NCBI GenBank assembly: GCA_965651935.1 | Contig: CBFGTC010000003.1 | Coordinates: 79,453-143,452 of the forward strand | Length of the DNA: 64,000 nucleotides | Reading direction: 5' to 3' | DNA from: JAFEDN01 sp965651935 | GTDB lineage: Bacteria > Pseudomonadota > Gammaproteobacteria > Coxiellales > Coxiellaceae | Part shown: piece after piece, positions 53,723-62,736 of the stretch | Numbering within the stretch: position 1 is the stretch's first letter | How the letters are laid out: each line of letters begins with the position of its first letter | Position numbers and translations under genes: made by a program | The notes under the pieces: model-generated | What the model was told of the DNA's origin: nothing | The model's input: only the letters and a program-made list of their open reading frames with translations | Databases searched by the model: none

Positions 53723-55549
53723 ATGGCAGAACGCATACAAATACTTTCAAATTTATTAGCGAATCAAATCGCCGCGGGCGAAGTTGTCGAAAAACCGGCT
53801 TCGGTGGTGAAAGAACTCATTGAGAATAGTTTAGATGCCGGCGCAACTCACATTCAAATCGATATCAAACAAGGCGGTCACGAATTAATTCGGGTGCGTG
53901 ATGACGGCAAAGGCATTATGAAAGACGATCTGGCGTTAGCGCTGGCACGGCATGCCACCAGTAAAATCACCCAATTAGCCGATTTAGAAGCCGTTGCCAG
54001 TTTAGGTTTCCGCGGTGAAGCTTTAGCGAGTATCAGCGCTGTTTCCCGCCTTATATTAACATCGCGGCATTACCAGTCAGATTCCGCTTGGGCTATAAAA
54101 GCAGATCAAACGATTGAGCCTGAACCGGCTTCTCATCCTCCCGGAACCAGTATCGAAGTTCATGACTTGTTTTATAATACACCCGCCCGCCGCAAATTTT
54201 TACGTCAACCGAAAACGGAATTTGACTCTATTCAAGATGTGATACATAAACTGGCTCTCAGTCGTTTTGATGTTGGTTTACGCTTGACTCACAATCAAAG
54301 ACAAGTTTTTTTAGTCAATCCCGCTCAAACGAAGGAACAAATTGCGCAGCGCGTGGAAAGTATTTTGGGATCTGCCTTTATGGAACAGGCGATTGCCATC
54401 GAGTTTCAAGCGGCAGAGTTGCAACTGCAAGGTTGGCTTGCATTGCCTAGTTTTAATCGCAGCCAAGCTGACCTGCAATATTGTTATTTAAATGGCCGCT
54501 ATGTGCGGGATAAATTGCTGAGCCATGCCGTGCGTCAAGCTTTCGAAGATGTTTTATTCCACGGACGCCATCCTGCTTATGTGCTGTATTTAACTTGTCC
54601 TCCTCAACAGGTGGATGTCAATGTGCATCCTACTAAACATGAGGTGCGCTTTCGCGATAGCCGTAGTGTGCATCAATTTATGGTCCATGCTGTGCTCGAA
54701 GCCTTAGAACAGTTTCGACCGGGGACAAAATCGACATCAACTCCTGTAGAGATATCACCCCCTACAGCCTCGACTCATGACTCTATCAATCCGGCAGTCA
54801 TTGCGCCGCCTTCAACCTCAGCTTCTAACATAACCCTGGCGCCGAGTAAAATGGAACAAGAACCATTAATCTTGCATGTCAATGAAATAGCACCCATCTA
54901 TTTGCATCCAAAACCGGTGAGCCAGAGTAGTCGCAATGACAAAACTTCGTCTCCGCCTACTCCAGTAATGGGATTAGGGTGTGTTTTAGCGCAACTGAGA
55001 AATACCTATATTTTAGCTCAAAACAGCGCGGGTTTAGTGATTGTCGACATCCACGCCGCTCATGAGCGCATCACTTATGAAAAAATGAAGAAAAGCGAAA
55101 CTGAAGAGAGCAGAGTGACTCAAACCTTATTAACTCCCTTGTTAATTAAACTCAATCATCAAGAATATAATATTTGGGAAATGCATCAAGACAATTTTAA
55201 AGCATGTGGTCTGGAGACAGAAATGATGGGACCAGGCCAAATTTTAGTGCGTGAAATTCCGGTATTACTGCAAAAACACGATTTAGAGCAAATTTTAAGA
55301 GACGTGCTCTCCGATCTTGCTGTCCATGGAGAAAGCGTGAGAGTGAAAGAGAATATTCGCGAACTCTTAGGCAACATCGCCTGCCGTCAATCTATTCGCG
55401 CCAATTATACTTTGGCGATGCCGGAAATGGATGCATTACTGCGGCAAATGGAACAAACTCCGAATAGCGGTTTTTGTAACCATGGCCGCCCGACTTGGAA
55501 ACAAATCACTTGGAGCGAACTCGATAAGTTCTTTTTGCGTGGTCGTTAG
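53723..55549 (+). CDS. mutL: DNA mismatch repair protein MutL
   Basis: MutL links mismatch recognition by MutS to strand removal. The GHKL ATPase motifs are present: LLANQIAAGEVVEKP, DAGATHI, DDGKGI and SLGFRGEALASI. The C-terminal domain shows a metal-dependent endonuclease set, DIHAAHERITYE from residue 442, NIACR and CNHGRP from residue 585, which E. coli MutL lacks; cells of this type often have no MutH. I chose the ATG at 53723, which matches the family N-terminus, over one at 53699. A Pro/Ser-rich linker separates the domains. Confidence 0.94.
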   Translation: MAERIQILSNLLANQIAAGEVVEKPASVVKELIENSLDAGATHIQIDIKQGGHELIRVRDDGKGIMKDDLALALARHATSKITQLADLEAVASLGFRGEALASISAVSRLILTSRHYQSDSAWAIKADQTIEPEPASHPPGTSIEVHDLFYNTPARRKFLRQPKTEFDSIQDVIHKLALSRFDVGLRLTHNQRQVFLVNPAQTKEQIAQRVESILGSAFMEQAIAIEFQAAELQLQGWLALPSFNRSQADLQYCYLNGRYVRDKLLSHAVRQAFEDVLFHGRHPAYVLYLTCPPQQVDVNVHPTKHEVRFRDSRSVHQFMVHAVLEALEQFRPGTKSTSTPVEISPPTASTHDSINPAVIAPPSTSASNITLAPSKMEQEPLILHVNEIAPIYLHPKPVSQSSRNDKTSSPPTPVMGLGCVLAQLRNTYILAQNSAGLVIVDIHAAHERITYEKMKKSETEESRVTQTLLTPLLIKLNHQEYNIWEMHQDNFKACGLETEMMGPGQILVREIPVLLQKHDLEQILRDVLSDLAVHGESVRVKENIRELLGNIACRQSIRANYTLAMPEMDALLRQMEQTPNSGFCNHGRPTWKQITWSELDKFFLRGR

Positions 55550-55656
55550 CATCTGCTCGAAATATTTTCATGTTTTTAGAGTCAATTTTCTCTCAACAGG
55601 AATTGCTGCTCTTTGTGGTATACTATTTGGATGAAAAAGCAGTCTTCTTCGATAAC

Positions 55657-56526
55657 ATGGCTCCCGTAATTTGCTTAATGGGTCCTACTGCAAGTGGTAA
55701 AACCGACTTGGCTATTGAATGGGTAACCCAGCGTTCGGACCTGGAAATTATCAGCGTGGACTCTACCTTAGTTTATCGGAATTTAAACATTGGCACAGCC
55801 AAACCCAGTCAAGAAATTTTAGCAACCATCCCTCATCATTTGATTGATATCCGTGATCCTAATGAGATTTATTCAGCGGGTGATTTCCATCAAGACGCCT
55901 TGCGTATTATTGCCAATATCCACCAAAGCGGGAAGATTCCTTTGTTGGTGGGGGGAACCATGCTATATTTTTGGATTTTAGAACAAGGTTTGGCTAACTT
56001 ACCACCAGCAAATCCAGAATTAAGGTCTCAAATAGAAGCCCGAGCAGCGCAGGAAGGCTGGGCAGCCATTCATGCAGAATTACAAAAGCTAGACCCTACA
56101 GCAGCAAAAAAAATTCACCCCAATGATAGCCAGCGTTTGCAAAGAGCCTTAGAAATCTATTTACTCACAGGTAAACCCATTAGCCAATGGCAACAACAAA
56201 CTCAAAGAGAATCTCCTTTGGATTTCCGCCATTTCATTTTAGCTCCTAATGGCCGCGAAGAATTGACAAAACGCATCCGAAAACGGACTCAAAATTTGTT
56301 CGCGCAAGGTTTTATTGAGGAAGTGCAAAGTTTGCACACCCAAGGCAATCTCCACCGTGACCTGCCTTCTATGCGTGCAGTGGGGTATCAACAAATTTGG
56401 AGTTACCTGGAAAGGGAAACTCCACTTTCCGGTTTAGAAGAAAAAGTCTTTATTGCCACTTGCCAACTCGCCAAACGTCAAATGACCTGGCTGCGGCGTT
56501 GGCCAAATGCGATTTACCTAAATTAA
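55657..56526 (+). CDS. miaA: tRNA dimethylallyltransferase
   Basis: MiaA adds a dimethylallyl group to A37 of tRNAs reading U-starting codons. The 289-residue protein has the P-loop GPTASGKTDLA, the VDSTLVYRNLNIGTAKPS segment, DIRDPNEIYSAGDF, PLLVGGTMLYF and the C-terminal AVGYQQIWSYLE with KRQMTWLRRW. I chose the ATG at 55657 because the upstream 29 codons do not resemble the family. mutL-miaA is conserved, but the usual next gene, hfq, is replaced by an unknown AT-rich gene. Confidence 0.94.
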   Translation: MAPVICLMGPTASGKTDLAIEWVTQRSDLEIISVDSTLVYRNLNIGTAKPSQEILATIPHHLIDIRDPNEIYSAGDFHQDALRIIANIHQSGKIPLLVGGTMLYFWILEQGLANLPPANPELRSQIEARAAQEGWAAIHAELQKLDPTAAKKIHPNDSQRLQRALEIYLLTGKPISQWQQQTQRESPLDFRHFILAPNGREELTKRIRKRTQNLFAQGFIEEVQSLHTQGNLHRDLPSMRAVGYQQIWSYLERETPLSGLEEKVFIATCQLAKRQMTWLRRWPNAIYLN

Positions 56527-56663
56527 GGTAAATATAACTAAATATTCGGTAATACATCATTCCAGCTAAAGGGTCTACGCAATTTAGATATACCAGCGTT
56601 TAAAATTTTTTAAATATGAGTTATTATGAAATATTAATATAAAAACGAAAACAAATCAAGAAT

Positions 56664-57788
56664 ATGAAAGATGATATATCTGCTCAATTTATCATTAGCC
56701 TTAGGCAACCTACTTTTTGTCTTAGTGTATGTCAAAAAACTCATTCGGGATGCCACGACTTTGGTAAAATTTTATCCTCTGAATTCAAGAGTGATTATAT
56801 TGGTTTAAAATATATTGCAAATTATAATTCCGAATATGAGACGGAGGCTAGACAGGAAATTATAAACTCAGAGATTGATTCTTATCAGATTTATATTAAC
56901 ATTGTTGTTACGGGTTGTTGTTTAAATGAAATTTCATTAAATGAGATTCTTAAATTACCTTATAATTTTCAAAGTGTTATCAATATTTTTAAAGTTTGCC
57001 CTCCAGTTTCAGAAATTAACTTTAATACTATTTATTATAGAAAGGCAACAATCCAATTTAAAAAAGCTTTAAGTCAGTTAAACTATAAAGGCGATTTATT
57101 GACGTCTGGATTGGCCAGTCATTTTTCTTATTCTATAGGTCACCCTCCTAGTTTTCCTCTACGTAACTTCTCTAGAGATAACATCATTCCGAGCAATTGT
57201 TTTGGCTTAATTTATCTTCCTGATTTAAAATCAACTCACTCATATTATTTTATTGATGAATTCGAATGCCTTCATGATATTAACTTTTTACAGTTTTTCT
57301 TTCATCAAATTCTATCCATTAGTCATGCATGTGGAGAGCACTCGCCATCAGTTCTTGCTATCACAAGCGATCCTGTTGAAATTAATGTAATAGAATCAGT
57401 AGCTCAAAGAAAAAAAATTCAGGTGACTTTTGTGCAACGTTATGCGTCTGAATATTTCTTGCAAGTTCTAAATTCGCTTAAAGCAAAAAAGGGAATTTTT
57501 GCCACTAATGGTATCCAAACGCTCATACAAGCCTTAAGTATTAAGTGTAAAATTCTTTATTTTCTAAATAAAACATCCAATACTGCTTTTTGTGAGCATT
57601 TAGTTAGCTTAGTAGCAAAAAAAAATCGAAAAACTGCCAAAATCATGTTTGGCCTACATCCAAACATTCGAAAAGTAAATAAATTAAATAACAAAAAAGT
57701 TAAATTAATTCAAACTGCCATGTATTCTATATTTACTAACAATTCTAAAAAATTTATTTCATTAAAAGAGAAGTACTATAACATTTAA
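56664..57788 (+). CDS. AT-rich protein of unknown function at the hfq position
   Basis: I do not recognise this 374-residue protein. It is soluble-looking, rich in Ile, Asn, Ser and Phe, with unusually many cysteines (about ten). The C-terminal part (VLAITSDPVEINVIESVAQR, then FATNGIQTLIQALSIKCKILYF) has the alternating strand-helix rhythm of a GT-B type glycosyltransferase half, a weak hint only. Composition is much more AT-rich than miaA and DUF924, pointing to acquisition. No strong ribosome binding site is seen. The gene ends in a short AACCGG/CCGGTT hairpin at 57787-57804. Confidence 0.55.
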   Translation: MKDDISAQFIISLRQPTFCLSVCQKTHSGCHDFGKILSSEFKSDYIGLKYIANYNSEYETEARQEIINSEIDSYQIYINIVVTGCCLNEISLNEILKLPYNFQSVINIFKVCPPVSEINFNTIYYRKATIQFKKALSQLNYKGDLLTSGLASHFSYSIGHPPSFPLRNFSRDNIIPSNCFGLIYLPDLKSTHSYYFIDEFECLHDINFLQFFFHQILSISHACGEHSPSVLAITSDPVEINVIESVAQRKKIQVTFVQRYASEYFLQVLNSLKAKKGIFATNGIQTLIQALSIKCKILYFLNKTSNTAFCEHLVSLVAKKNRKTAKIMFGLHPNIRKVNKLNNKKVKLIQTAMYSIFTNNSKKFISLKEKYYNI

Positions 57789-57847
57789 CCGGAATTTACC
57801 GGTTCTCACTCGCATTAAAACAAGTGATATAGTATACTTCGAAAATT

Positions 57848-58453
57848 ATGATTCAACGTATTGACGAAATTAATAAATTCTGGTTGGGCAGGGTGGAGGA
57901 GACCATCATTCCTAGCGAACATCGGGCCAAAATTTGGTTTGGCGAAGACCAAGACGTGGACAATGAAATCAAATCACTGTTCAGCGCCGATTTAGACCAT
58001 GCCATTAAAGACGAGTACGATTCTTGGCAGGAAACTCCACACGGTCAGCTCGCGCTGATATTGTTGTTAGATCAATTTTCCCGTCATATTCATCGGGACA
58101 CTCCGCAAGCTTTCGCACAAGATCCCAAAGCCTTGGCCATTTGCCTACAAGGGATTAGTACGGAAGCTGACCATTCCCTGAGCTTGATTGAAAGAGTCTT
58201 TTATTATTTTCCCTTGCTTCATTCAGAAAATCTGAATCATCAAGAACAAGCCGTACATTCCTATCAAATTTTGGCAGAACTGGCTTTTCCTGAAACTCGG
58301 GTAATTTACGATAGTTTCCTGCGATTCGCGAATCATCATTACACAATCATTCAACGTTTCCAACGCTTTCCACAGCGCAATCGAGTTTTAAACCGTCAAT
58401 CCACACCCGAGGAAATGGTGTATTTACGAGAAATAGAAGCTTCTATGGAGTAA
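57848..58453 (+). CDS. DUF924 family protein
   Basis: This 201-residue protein matches the DUF924 family, helical TPR-like proteins of unknown function. Typical segments are EINKFWLGR at the N-terminus, KIWFGEDQDVDNEI, LALILLLDQFSRHIHRDTPQAFAQD and FYYFPLLHSENLNHQEQAV. Length is normal. It is two bases upstream of the DUF1820 gene, and both probably belong to one transcript with nagZ. Confidence 0.85.
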   Translation: MIQRIDEINKFWLGRVEETIIPSEHRAKIWFGEDQDVDNEIKSLFSADLDHAIKDEYDSWQETPHGQLALILLLDQFSRHIHRDTPQAFAQDPKALAICLQGISTEADHSLSLIERVFYYFPLLHSENLNHQEQAVHSYQILAELAFPETRVIYDSFLRFANHHYTIIQRFQRFPQRNRVLNRQSTPEEMVYLREIEASME

Positions 58454-58454
58454 T

Positions 58455-58760
58455 ATGACCCCTAAAAATGAACGCCCCATTTACCGAATTATTTATATTG
58501 ACCAAGAAGAAAGATGCGAAATTTACGCGCAATTCATATCTGAAGAAACTTTAGTGGGGTTTATTGAAGCCGATAATTTGTTGGATTTTCCCAAAAATCA
58601 GCCGCCAACCTCCATAAAAGAGGCTCGTCGTGGCCGCTGTTATATCCCGCTCCATAATATTGTTCGAATCGATGAAGTTTTTTTAAAAAGCGCACACAAT
58701 TCCAAAGATAATGTTAGTCATTTTCCACATAGTTTTAAAAAAACCGTGGAACATGAATGA
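58455..58760 (+). CDS. DUF1820 family protein
   Basis: The 101-residue protein shows the DUF1820 pattern found in gammaproteobacteria: RPIYRIIYIDQEERCEIYAQFI at the start, split by a turn, then VGFIEADNLLDF and YIPLHNIVRIDEVF. The function is unknown. It starts one base after DUF924. The C-terminal 20 residues are extra and poorly conserved in character. Confidence 0.82.
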   Translation: MTPKNERPIYRIIYIDQEERCEIYAQFISEETLVGFIEADNLLDFPKNQPPTSIKEARRGRCYIPLHNIVRIDEVFLKSAHNSKDNVSHFPHSFKKTVEHE

Positions 58761-58781
58761 TTGTGCGGGAGCGCTAAAGTC

Positions 58782-59738
58782 ATGACTTCAGGCTTAGGCT
58801 GCGTCTTAATTGATATTGCTGGTACAGAATTAACTCAAGAAGACCAAGAACTATTACAACATCCGGTTTGTGCGGGCATCATTTTATTTAGCCGAAATTA
58901 TCAAAATCGACAACAATTGCGCGCTCTTTGCGCCTCCATCCGTAAAATCAATTGCCATGCCCTTATTGTGGTGGATCAAGAAGGCGGTAGAGTGCAGCGT
59001 TTTCGTGAAGGATTTACGATTTTACCTCCCATGTCATATTGGGGAGAATTATACGACTCATCCCCCCAAACTTGTCTACGGCAACTCGGACAATCTCTGC
59101 ACATTTTGACCAGCGAGTTAAGAGACGTGGGAATTTCCATCAGCTTAATGCCAGTGTTGGATTTAAATCATCGTCTTAGCACCGTCATTGGAGAGCGCAG
59201 TTTGCATACTTGCGCAGAAACCGTAGCAAAATTGGGAGAGATTATCATTGATGAATTGCACCGAGCCCGTTTTCCTGCCGTGGGCAAACATTTTCCCGGT
59301 CACGGTGCTGTGGTAGCAGATTCGCATCACGATTTACCCCAAGATCCTCGAATATGGTCTCAATTATGGCAACATGATTTAAAGCCATTTGTTGCTTTAA
59401 TCCATAAATTAGACGCCATCATGCCTGCTCATATTATTTTTTCTGCCATTGATCACCGGCCAGTTAGCTTTTCTCCCTTATGGTTAAAAGAAGTGCTGCG
59501 AGGTCATCTCAATTTCCAAGGTCTTATCATTAGCGACGATTTAAGTATGGCGGCAGCCGCTACTCGAGGTCCTTATGGCCAACGCGCTATTGAATCTTGG
59601 CAAGCCGGTTGCGATTTATTATTAGTGTGCAATAATCGTACTGGAGCTATGCAAGCCTTAGAAGCTTTATTACCCTATGACCGGCGGCAATCCGCGCGCC
59701 GCATAGCCAATTTTTTTAGTCAATGTGCTATTATGTAA
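58782..59738 (+). CDS. nagZ: Beta-N-acetylhexosaminidase NagZ
   Basis: NagZ removes GlcNAc from anhydro-muropeptides during cytoplasmic wall recycling. The family 3 glycosidase motifs are clear: IVVDQEGGRVQRF, KHFPGHGAVVADSHHDLP with the catalytic His, and the nucleophile Asp in LIISDDLSMAA. I chose the ATG at 58782, preceded by GGGAG, over a TTG at 58761. The resulting 318 residues are close to normal. It is followed after 16 bases by a phosphoribosyltransferase gene, an order also seen in pseudomonads with a purine enzyme. Confidence 0.94.
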   Translation: MTSGLGCVLIDIAGTELTQEDQELLQHPVCAGIILFSRNYQNRQQLRALCASIRKINCHALIVVDQEGGRVQRFREGFTILPPMSYWGELYDSSPQTCLRQLGQSLHILTSELRDVGISISLMPVLDLNHRLSTVIGERSLHTCAETVAKLGEIIIDELHRARFPAVGKHFPGHGAVVADSHHDLPQDPRIWSQLWQHDLKPFVALIHKLDAIMPAHIIFSAIDHRPVSFSPLWLKEVLRGHLNFQGLIISDDLSMAAAATRGPYGQRAIESWQAGCDLLLVCNNRTGAMQALEALLPYDRRQSARRIANFFSQCAIM

Positions 59739-59754
59739 TTAAGAGGAGACTAGC

Positions 59755-60321
59755 TTGGTGATCGATCTTCCACAACATATTCACGAAGTATTAGCAAAAG
59801 CCACGTGCTTATTTAGCAAAGCACAAGTTGATGAAGCCCTGGACCGGATGGCCAGAAAAATAAACGATCAATTGGCCAATAGCAACCCTATTTTTCTTTG
59901 CGTGGTATTAGGAGGCATAGTACCTTTGGGTAATTTATTACCTCGATTGAATTTTCCGTTAGAGATAGATTACATCCATGCAAGCCGTTATCACAACGAT
60001 TTAACAGGAAAAAATTTGGTTTGGAAGGGCCGACCCACGATCCCGCTCAAAAATCGCACTGTTATCATTGTGGATGATATTTTAGACGGTGGCTTAACTC
60101 TCAAGGGGGTGGTGGAATATTGCGAGGAGCAGAAAGCTCAACGCATTTACACTGCTGTATTAGTAGATAAAGTTTCAGCCCGTTTGCCCGAAGGTTTAGT
60201 GCACGCGGACTTTACCGGTTTAGTGGTCGATAATCATTATGTGTTTGGTTATGGAATGGACTATAAAGGCTATTTGCGCAATGCTCCTGGTATATATCGA
60301 GTTGCTCCTGAGCATGAATAA
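59755..60321 (+). CDS. Hypoxanthine-guanine phosphoribosyltransferase-type enzyme
   Basis: The enzyme attaches phosphoribose from PRPP to a purine base for salvage. The 188-residue protein has the PRPP loop VIIVDDILDGGLTL, an FLCVVLGGIVPLGNLL strand and the base-binding VDNHYVFGYGMDYKGYLRN. AGAGGAG precedes the start, which is TTG at 59755 or GTG at 59758. It likely acts on hypoxanthine or guanine; exact base preference cannot be told. It is cotranscribed with nagZ. Confidence 0.88.
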   Translation: MVIDLPQHIHEVLAKATCLFSKAQVDEALDRMARKINDQLANSNPIFLCVVLGGIVPLGNLLPRLNFPLEIDYIHASRYHNDLTGKNLVWKGRPTIPLKNRTVIIVDDILDGGLTLKGVVEYCEEQKAQRIYTAVLVDKVSARLPEGLVHADFTGLVVDNHYVFGYGMDYKGYLRNAPGIYRVAPEHE

Positions 60322-60385
60322 AGCAATTAGCTTGTCAATGCATAGGATATAAACAAAATCGCTGATTCACTTCAAGGAGGAAAAA

Positions 60386-60547
60386 ATGAAAACATTTTAT
60401 CTTTTATGCTGTTTATTAATCAGTTCTTTATTTCTTAGCGGTTGCGCCAACGGCGGCCTGTTTTGCGATCCGCGTTACGAACATTGCGGAGACGCCACTC
60501 CGCAAGTTAAAGACGAAATAGCTGACGAAGTGGGGCAAATGCTTTAA
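60386..60547 (+). CDS. Very small lipoprotein (53 residues)
   Basis: A perfect AAGGAGG precedes the ATG, and the 53-residue product starts with a lipoprotein signal peptide whose lipobox is LSGC (Cys20). The mature part of 34 residues contains two more cysteines and an acidic C-terminus. It lies in the 350-base space between the phosphoribosyltransferase and the PLP enzyme. Small outer-membrane lipoproteins of this size are common but fast-evolving; the role is unknown. Its stop overlaps a further ATG in TAATG. Confidence 0.7.
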   Translation: MKTFYLLCCLLISSLFLSGCANGGLFCDPRYEHCGDATPQVKDEIADEVGQML

Positions 60548-60684
60548 TGAGCTCTTCTTACGCAGCGCTCGGCTGGGCCGATGCTGGGGCCGGAGGGGAG
60601 AATCGCGATCACCACCCCTGGAAGGAATTGTTGCCTCTCATTGCGTTTGGAATAAATCCGGGAGGACTTGATAATGAATTCTAA
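60547..60684 (+). CDS. Possible 45-residue coupled open reading frame
   Basis: An ATG shares its first base with the stop codon of the small lipoprotein and opens a 45-codon frame ending within the start of the PLP enzyme gene. The product would be Gly/Ala-rich with a WKELLPLIAFG segment. TAATG overlap is a typical sign of translational coupling, and the stop lies 11 bases past the next start. It may be a short leader peptide, or chance, since the region is GC-rich. Confidence 0.3.
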   Translation: MSSSYAALGWADAGAGGENRDHHPWKELLPLIAFGINPGGLDNEF

Positions 60685-61669
60685 CCCCCCCCATATTGAT
60701 ACACCGGGTATTTCCGCGGTTCGCCAAGCCCGAGAATTTTTAGGAAATTCTATTTTGACCACTCCAGTGTGGCAATTTCGTTCCTCAAAACTCACGGAAT
60801 TATTAGGAGCGCATTTCTGTTTGTGGTTGAAATTGGAGCTATGGCAGTATGGCGGCAGCTTTAAACTCCGTGCCGCTTTATTGTCCCTTGCTTCACTTAA
60901 CCTTGAGCAAAAACAAAAAGGAGTTTGTGCTATTAGCGCCGGTAATCATGCCATAGCGGTATCATGGGCAGCCAAACAATACGGCGTACACGCCAAGGTT
61001 TTGATGCCCAAAACAGCCAGTCCTGTACGAATCTCCTTATGTCAATCGTTAGGAGCGGAAGTCGTGCTCATGCAAAATATGGAGGAAGTATTTAGTCAAG
61101 CTGTGACAATCCAAACATCCGAAGGACGGACTCTAATTCATCCGTTTGATGGAGCCATGGTGAGTTTGGGCACTGGCACTTTAGGATTAGAAATTCACGA
61201 GCAGTTAGGTGAATTAGATTACATTCTCGCTGGGGTAGGTGGAGGAGGGCTTATAGGCGGTGTAGCCAACGCATGCAAACAGCTACAACCTAGTATTAAA
61301 ATTATTGGCGTAGAACCCGTGGGGAGTGCGGTGATGCAACAAAGCTTGGCTGCCAATAAACCCATGAGCTGCATTCCACAGAGTATTGCCGACAGTTTAT
61401 GTGTCCCCAAAACAGAGTGGCAACCTTTGCTTATGTGCCGTCGCTGGGTTGATAAAATTTCAACCGTTAACGATGCGGCTATTATTGCCGCCATGCGATT
61501 TTTATTTGAAGAAATGAAGTTAGTGGCAGAACCGGCAGCAGCGATCAGTCTTGCCGCAGTGATGGGGCCTTTGCGAGACGAATTAAAAAACAAAAAAATC
61601 TGTATTATCCTTTCAGGGACTAACATCGATGAGCAAAGATTTTGCCAGTTGTTAGGAACACCTGTGTGA
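60674..61669 (+). CDS. PLP-dependent threonine/serine dehydratase-like enzyme
   Basis: This fold-type II PLP enzyme deaminates or racemises a hydroxy amino acid. The PLP lysine is Lys64 in GGSFKLRAA, ISAGNHAIAVSWAA is the substrate loop, and AGVGGGGLIGG holds the cofactor phosphate. At 331 residues it lacks the C-terminal regulatory ACT domain of IlvA and so resembles catabolic threonine dehydratase or serine racemase. The ATG at 60674, seven bases after GGAGGA, is chosen over a TTG at 60668. It overlaps thpR by four bases (GTGA). Confidence 0.85.
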   Translation: MNSNPPHIDTPGISAVRQAREFLGNSILTTPVWQFRSSKLTELLGAHFCLWLKLELWQYGGSFKLRAALLSLASLNLEQKQKGVCAISAGNHAIAVSWAAKQYGVHAKVLMPKTASPVRISLCQSLGAEVVLMQNMEEVFSQAVTIQTSEGRTLIHPFDGAMVSLGTGTLGLEIHEQLGELDYILAGVGGGGLIGGVANACKQLQPSIKIIGVEPVGSAVMQQSLAANKPMSCIPQSIADSLCVPKTEWQPLLMCRRWVDKISTVNDAAIIAAMRFLFEEMKLVAEPAAAISLAAVMGPLRDELKNKKICIILSGTNIDEQRFCQLLGTPV

Positions 61670-62232
61670 ATATTTTTTTGGGGGTTCCTATTCCTGAGCA
61701 GGATATAGAGACTCTGGTTAATCTACTTTTACAAGCCCATCCGCATTGGGAAAATCACAAAAATATCCGTTGGACTTTCGCACCCAATCACCATTTAACT
61801 TTGCATTTTTTTGGTAAAATACCTCCCGCCAGTTTAAACGACTGCTTATTTCAAATCGGTCAAGAACTCAGCACTACAGCTGGATTTTCTTTAAACATAC
61901 ATAAAATAAATAACTTCCCGAAAACGAATTCAGATTTAGTGGCAGCTTATGTGGAACTCAATTCTGCTTTAGCCCATTTGTACCAGCGAGTAGAACAGCT
62001 AGTACAAAACCACGGTTTCCCTATCGAGGATAGGCCCTATTTGCCACACATTACTTTATGCCGGTCGAAATATAGACATGTGCTCACCATGTCACCGATC
62101 CTGATGAAGAATTTTAAGATTGACATTGACCAAGTGGTGCTTTATCAGTCTCAAGACATTAAGGGCGTTCATGGCTATTTGCCTTTATATCAATGGAGTT
62201 TAATACCTCCATCACATGGCCGGGAACTTTAA
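61666..62232 (+). CDS. thpR: RNA 2',3'-cyclic phosphodiesterase (LigT/ThpR)
   Basis: The 188-residue 2H phosphoesterase opens 2',3'-cyclic phosphates on RNA ends. Its two catalytic HxTL motifs are visible, HLTLHFFG and HITLCR. An open frame reaches back to 61642, but the GTG at 61666, within the GTGA overlap of the PLP enzyme, starts the first strand NIFLGVPIP. Its last 74 bases overlap the end of the convergent bcp gene, an unusually long convergent overlap. Confidence 0.88.
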   Translation: MNIFLGVPIPEQDIETLVNLLLQAHPHWENHKNIRWTFAPNHHLTLHFFGKIPPASLNDCLFQIGQELSTTAGFSLNIHKINNFPKTNSDLVAAYVELNSALAHLYQRVEQLVQNHGFPIEDRPYLPHITLCRSKYRHVLTMSPILMKNFKIDIDQVVLYQSQDIKGVHGYLPLYQWSLIPPSHGREL

Positions 62233-62647
62233 CCTTACGCCATTCTCTTTGAAAAATTCCTTGGGGGTTTATCAAAAATGTACTTCGCTCTATGCCTTTA
62301 ACGCTTTTACCATACATTTTTTTATCCACTATCACTTGAAAATACTGACATAATATTTCTTTAGGGTCACTGATTAAATTAAAAGGCAATTGTAATTTTT
62401 CAATAAATTTATGGTGACTGCTTAAACTATCTCTGGATACTCCTATAATACAGGTATTGAGTTTTTGGAATTCAGCGTAATAATCGCGAAAATCTTCGGC
62501 TTCGCGGGTACAGCCGGATGTGTGATCTTTGGGATAAAAATACACCACTATGAACTGCCCGCTTAAATCATTAAAACATTTAATGGCAGTAGAGGTGCTG
62601 AGAAATTCTATATCCGGTGCTGATTGACCAATAAGTTGGATGCCCAT
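62159..62647 (-). CDS. bcp: Thioredoxin-dependent peroxiredoxin Bcp
   Basis: Bcp reduces peroxides with electrons from thioredoxin. The 162-residue protein shows YFYPKDHTSGCTREAEDF with peroxidatic Cys46; the motif usually reads TPGCT, here the Pro is Ser. VSRDSLSSHHKFIEKLQLPF and a RSTFLINPQG segment complete the pattern. AAGGAGA precedes the ATG. A resolving cysteine five residues after Cys46 is absent, so it is probably a 1-Cys form or uses a distant Cys. The 3' end overlaps thpR. Confidence 0.92.
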   Translation of the reverse strand: MGIQLIGQSAPDIEFLSTSTAIKCFNDLSGQFIVVYFYPKDHTSGCTREAEDFRDYYAEFQKLNTCIIGVSRDSLSSHHKFIEKLQLPFNLISDPKEILCQYFQVIVDKKMYGKSVKGIERSTFLINPQGIFQREWRKVKVPGHVMEVLNSIDIKANSHERP

Positions 62648-62736
62648 AAAAATCTCCTTGATGGCAAAAATATTTTATATAATAACCAAATACCTAGCAG
62701 ATATTAAAATATTTCGGCTTTTTATCAACGTCACCC

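Noticed and set aside
60544..60795. 83-codon minus-strand frame over the start of the PLP enzyme
   Set aside because: It is antisense to well-supported genes and lacks a start signal.
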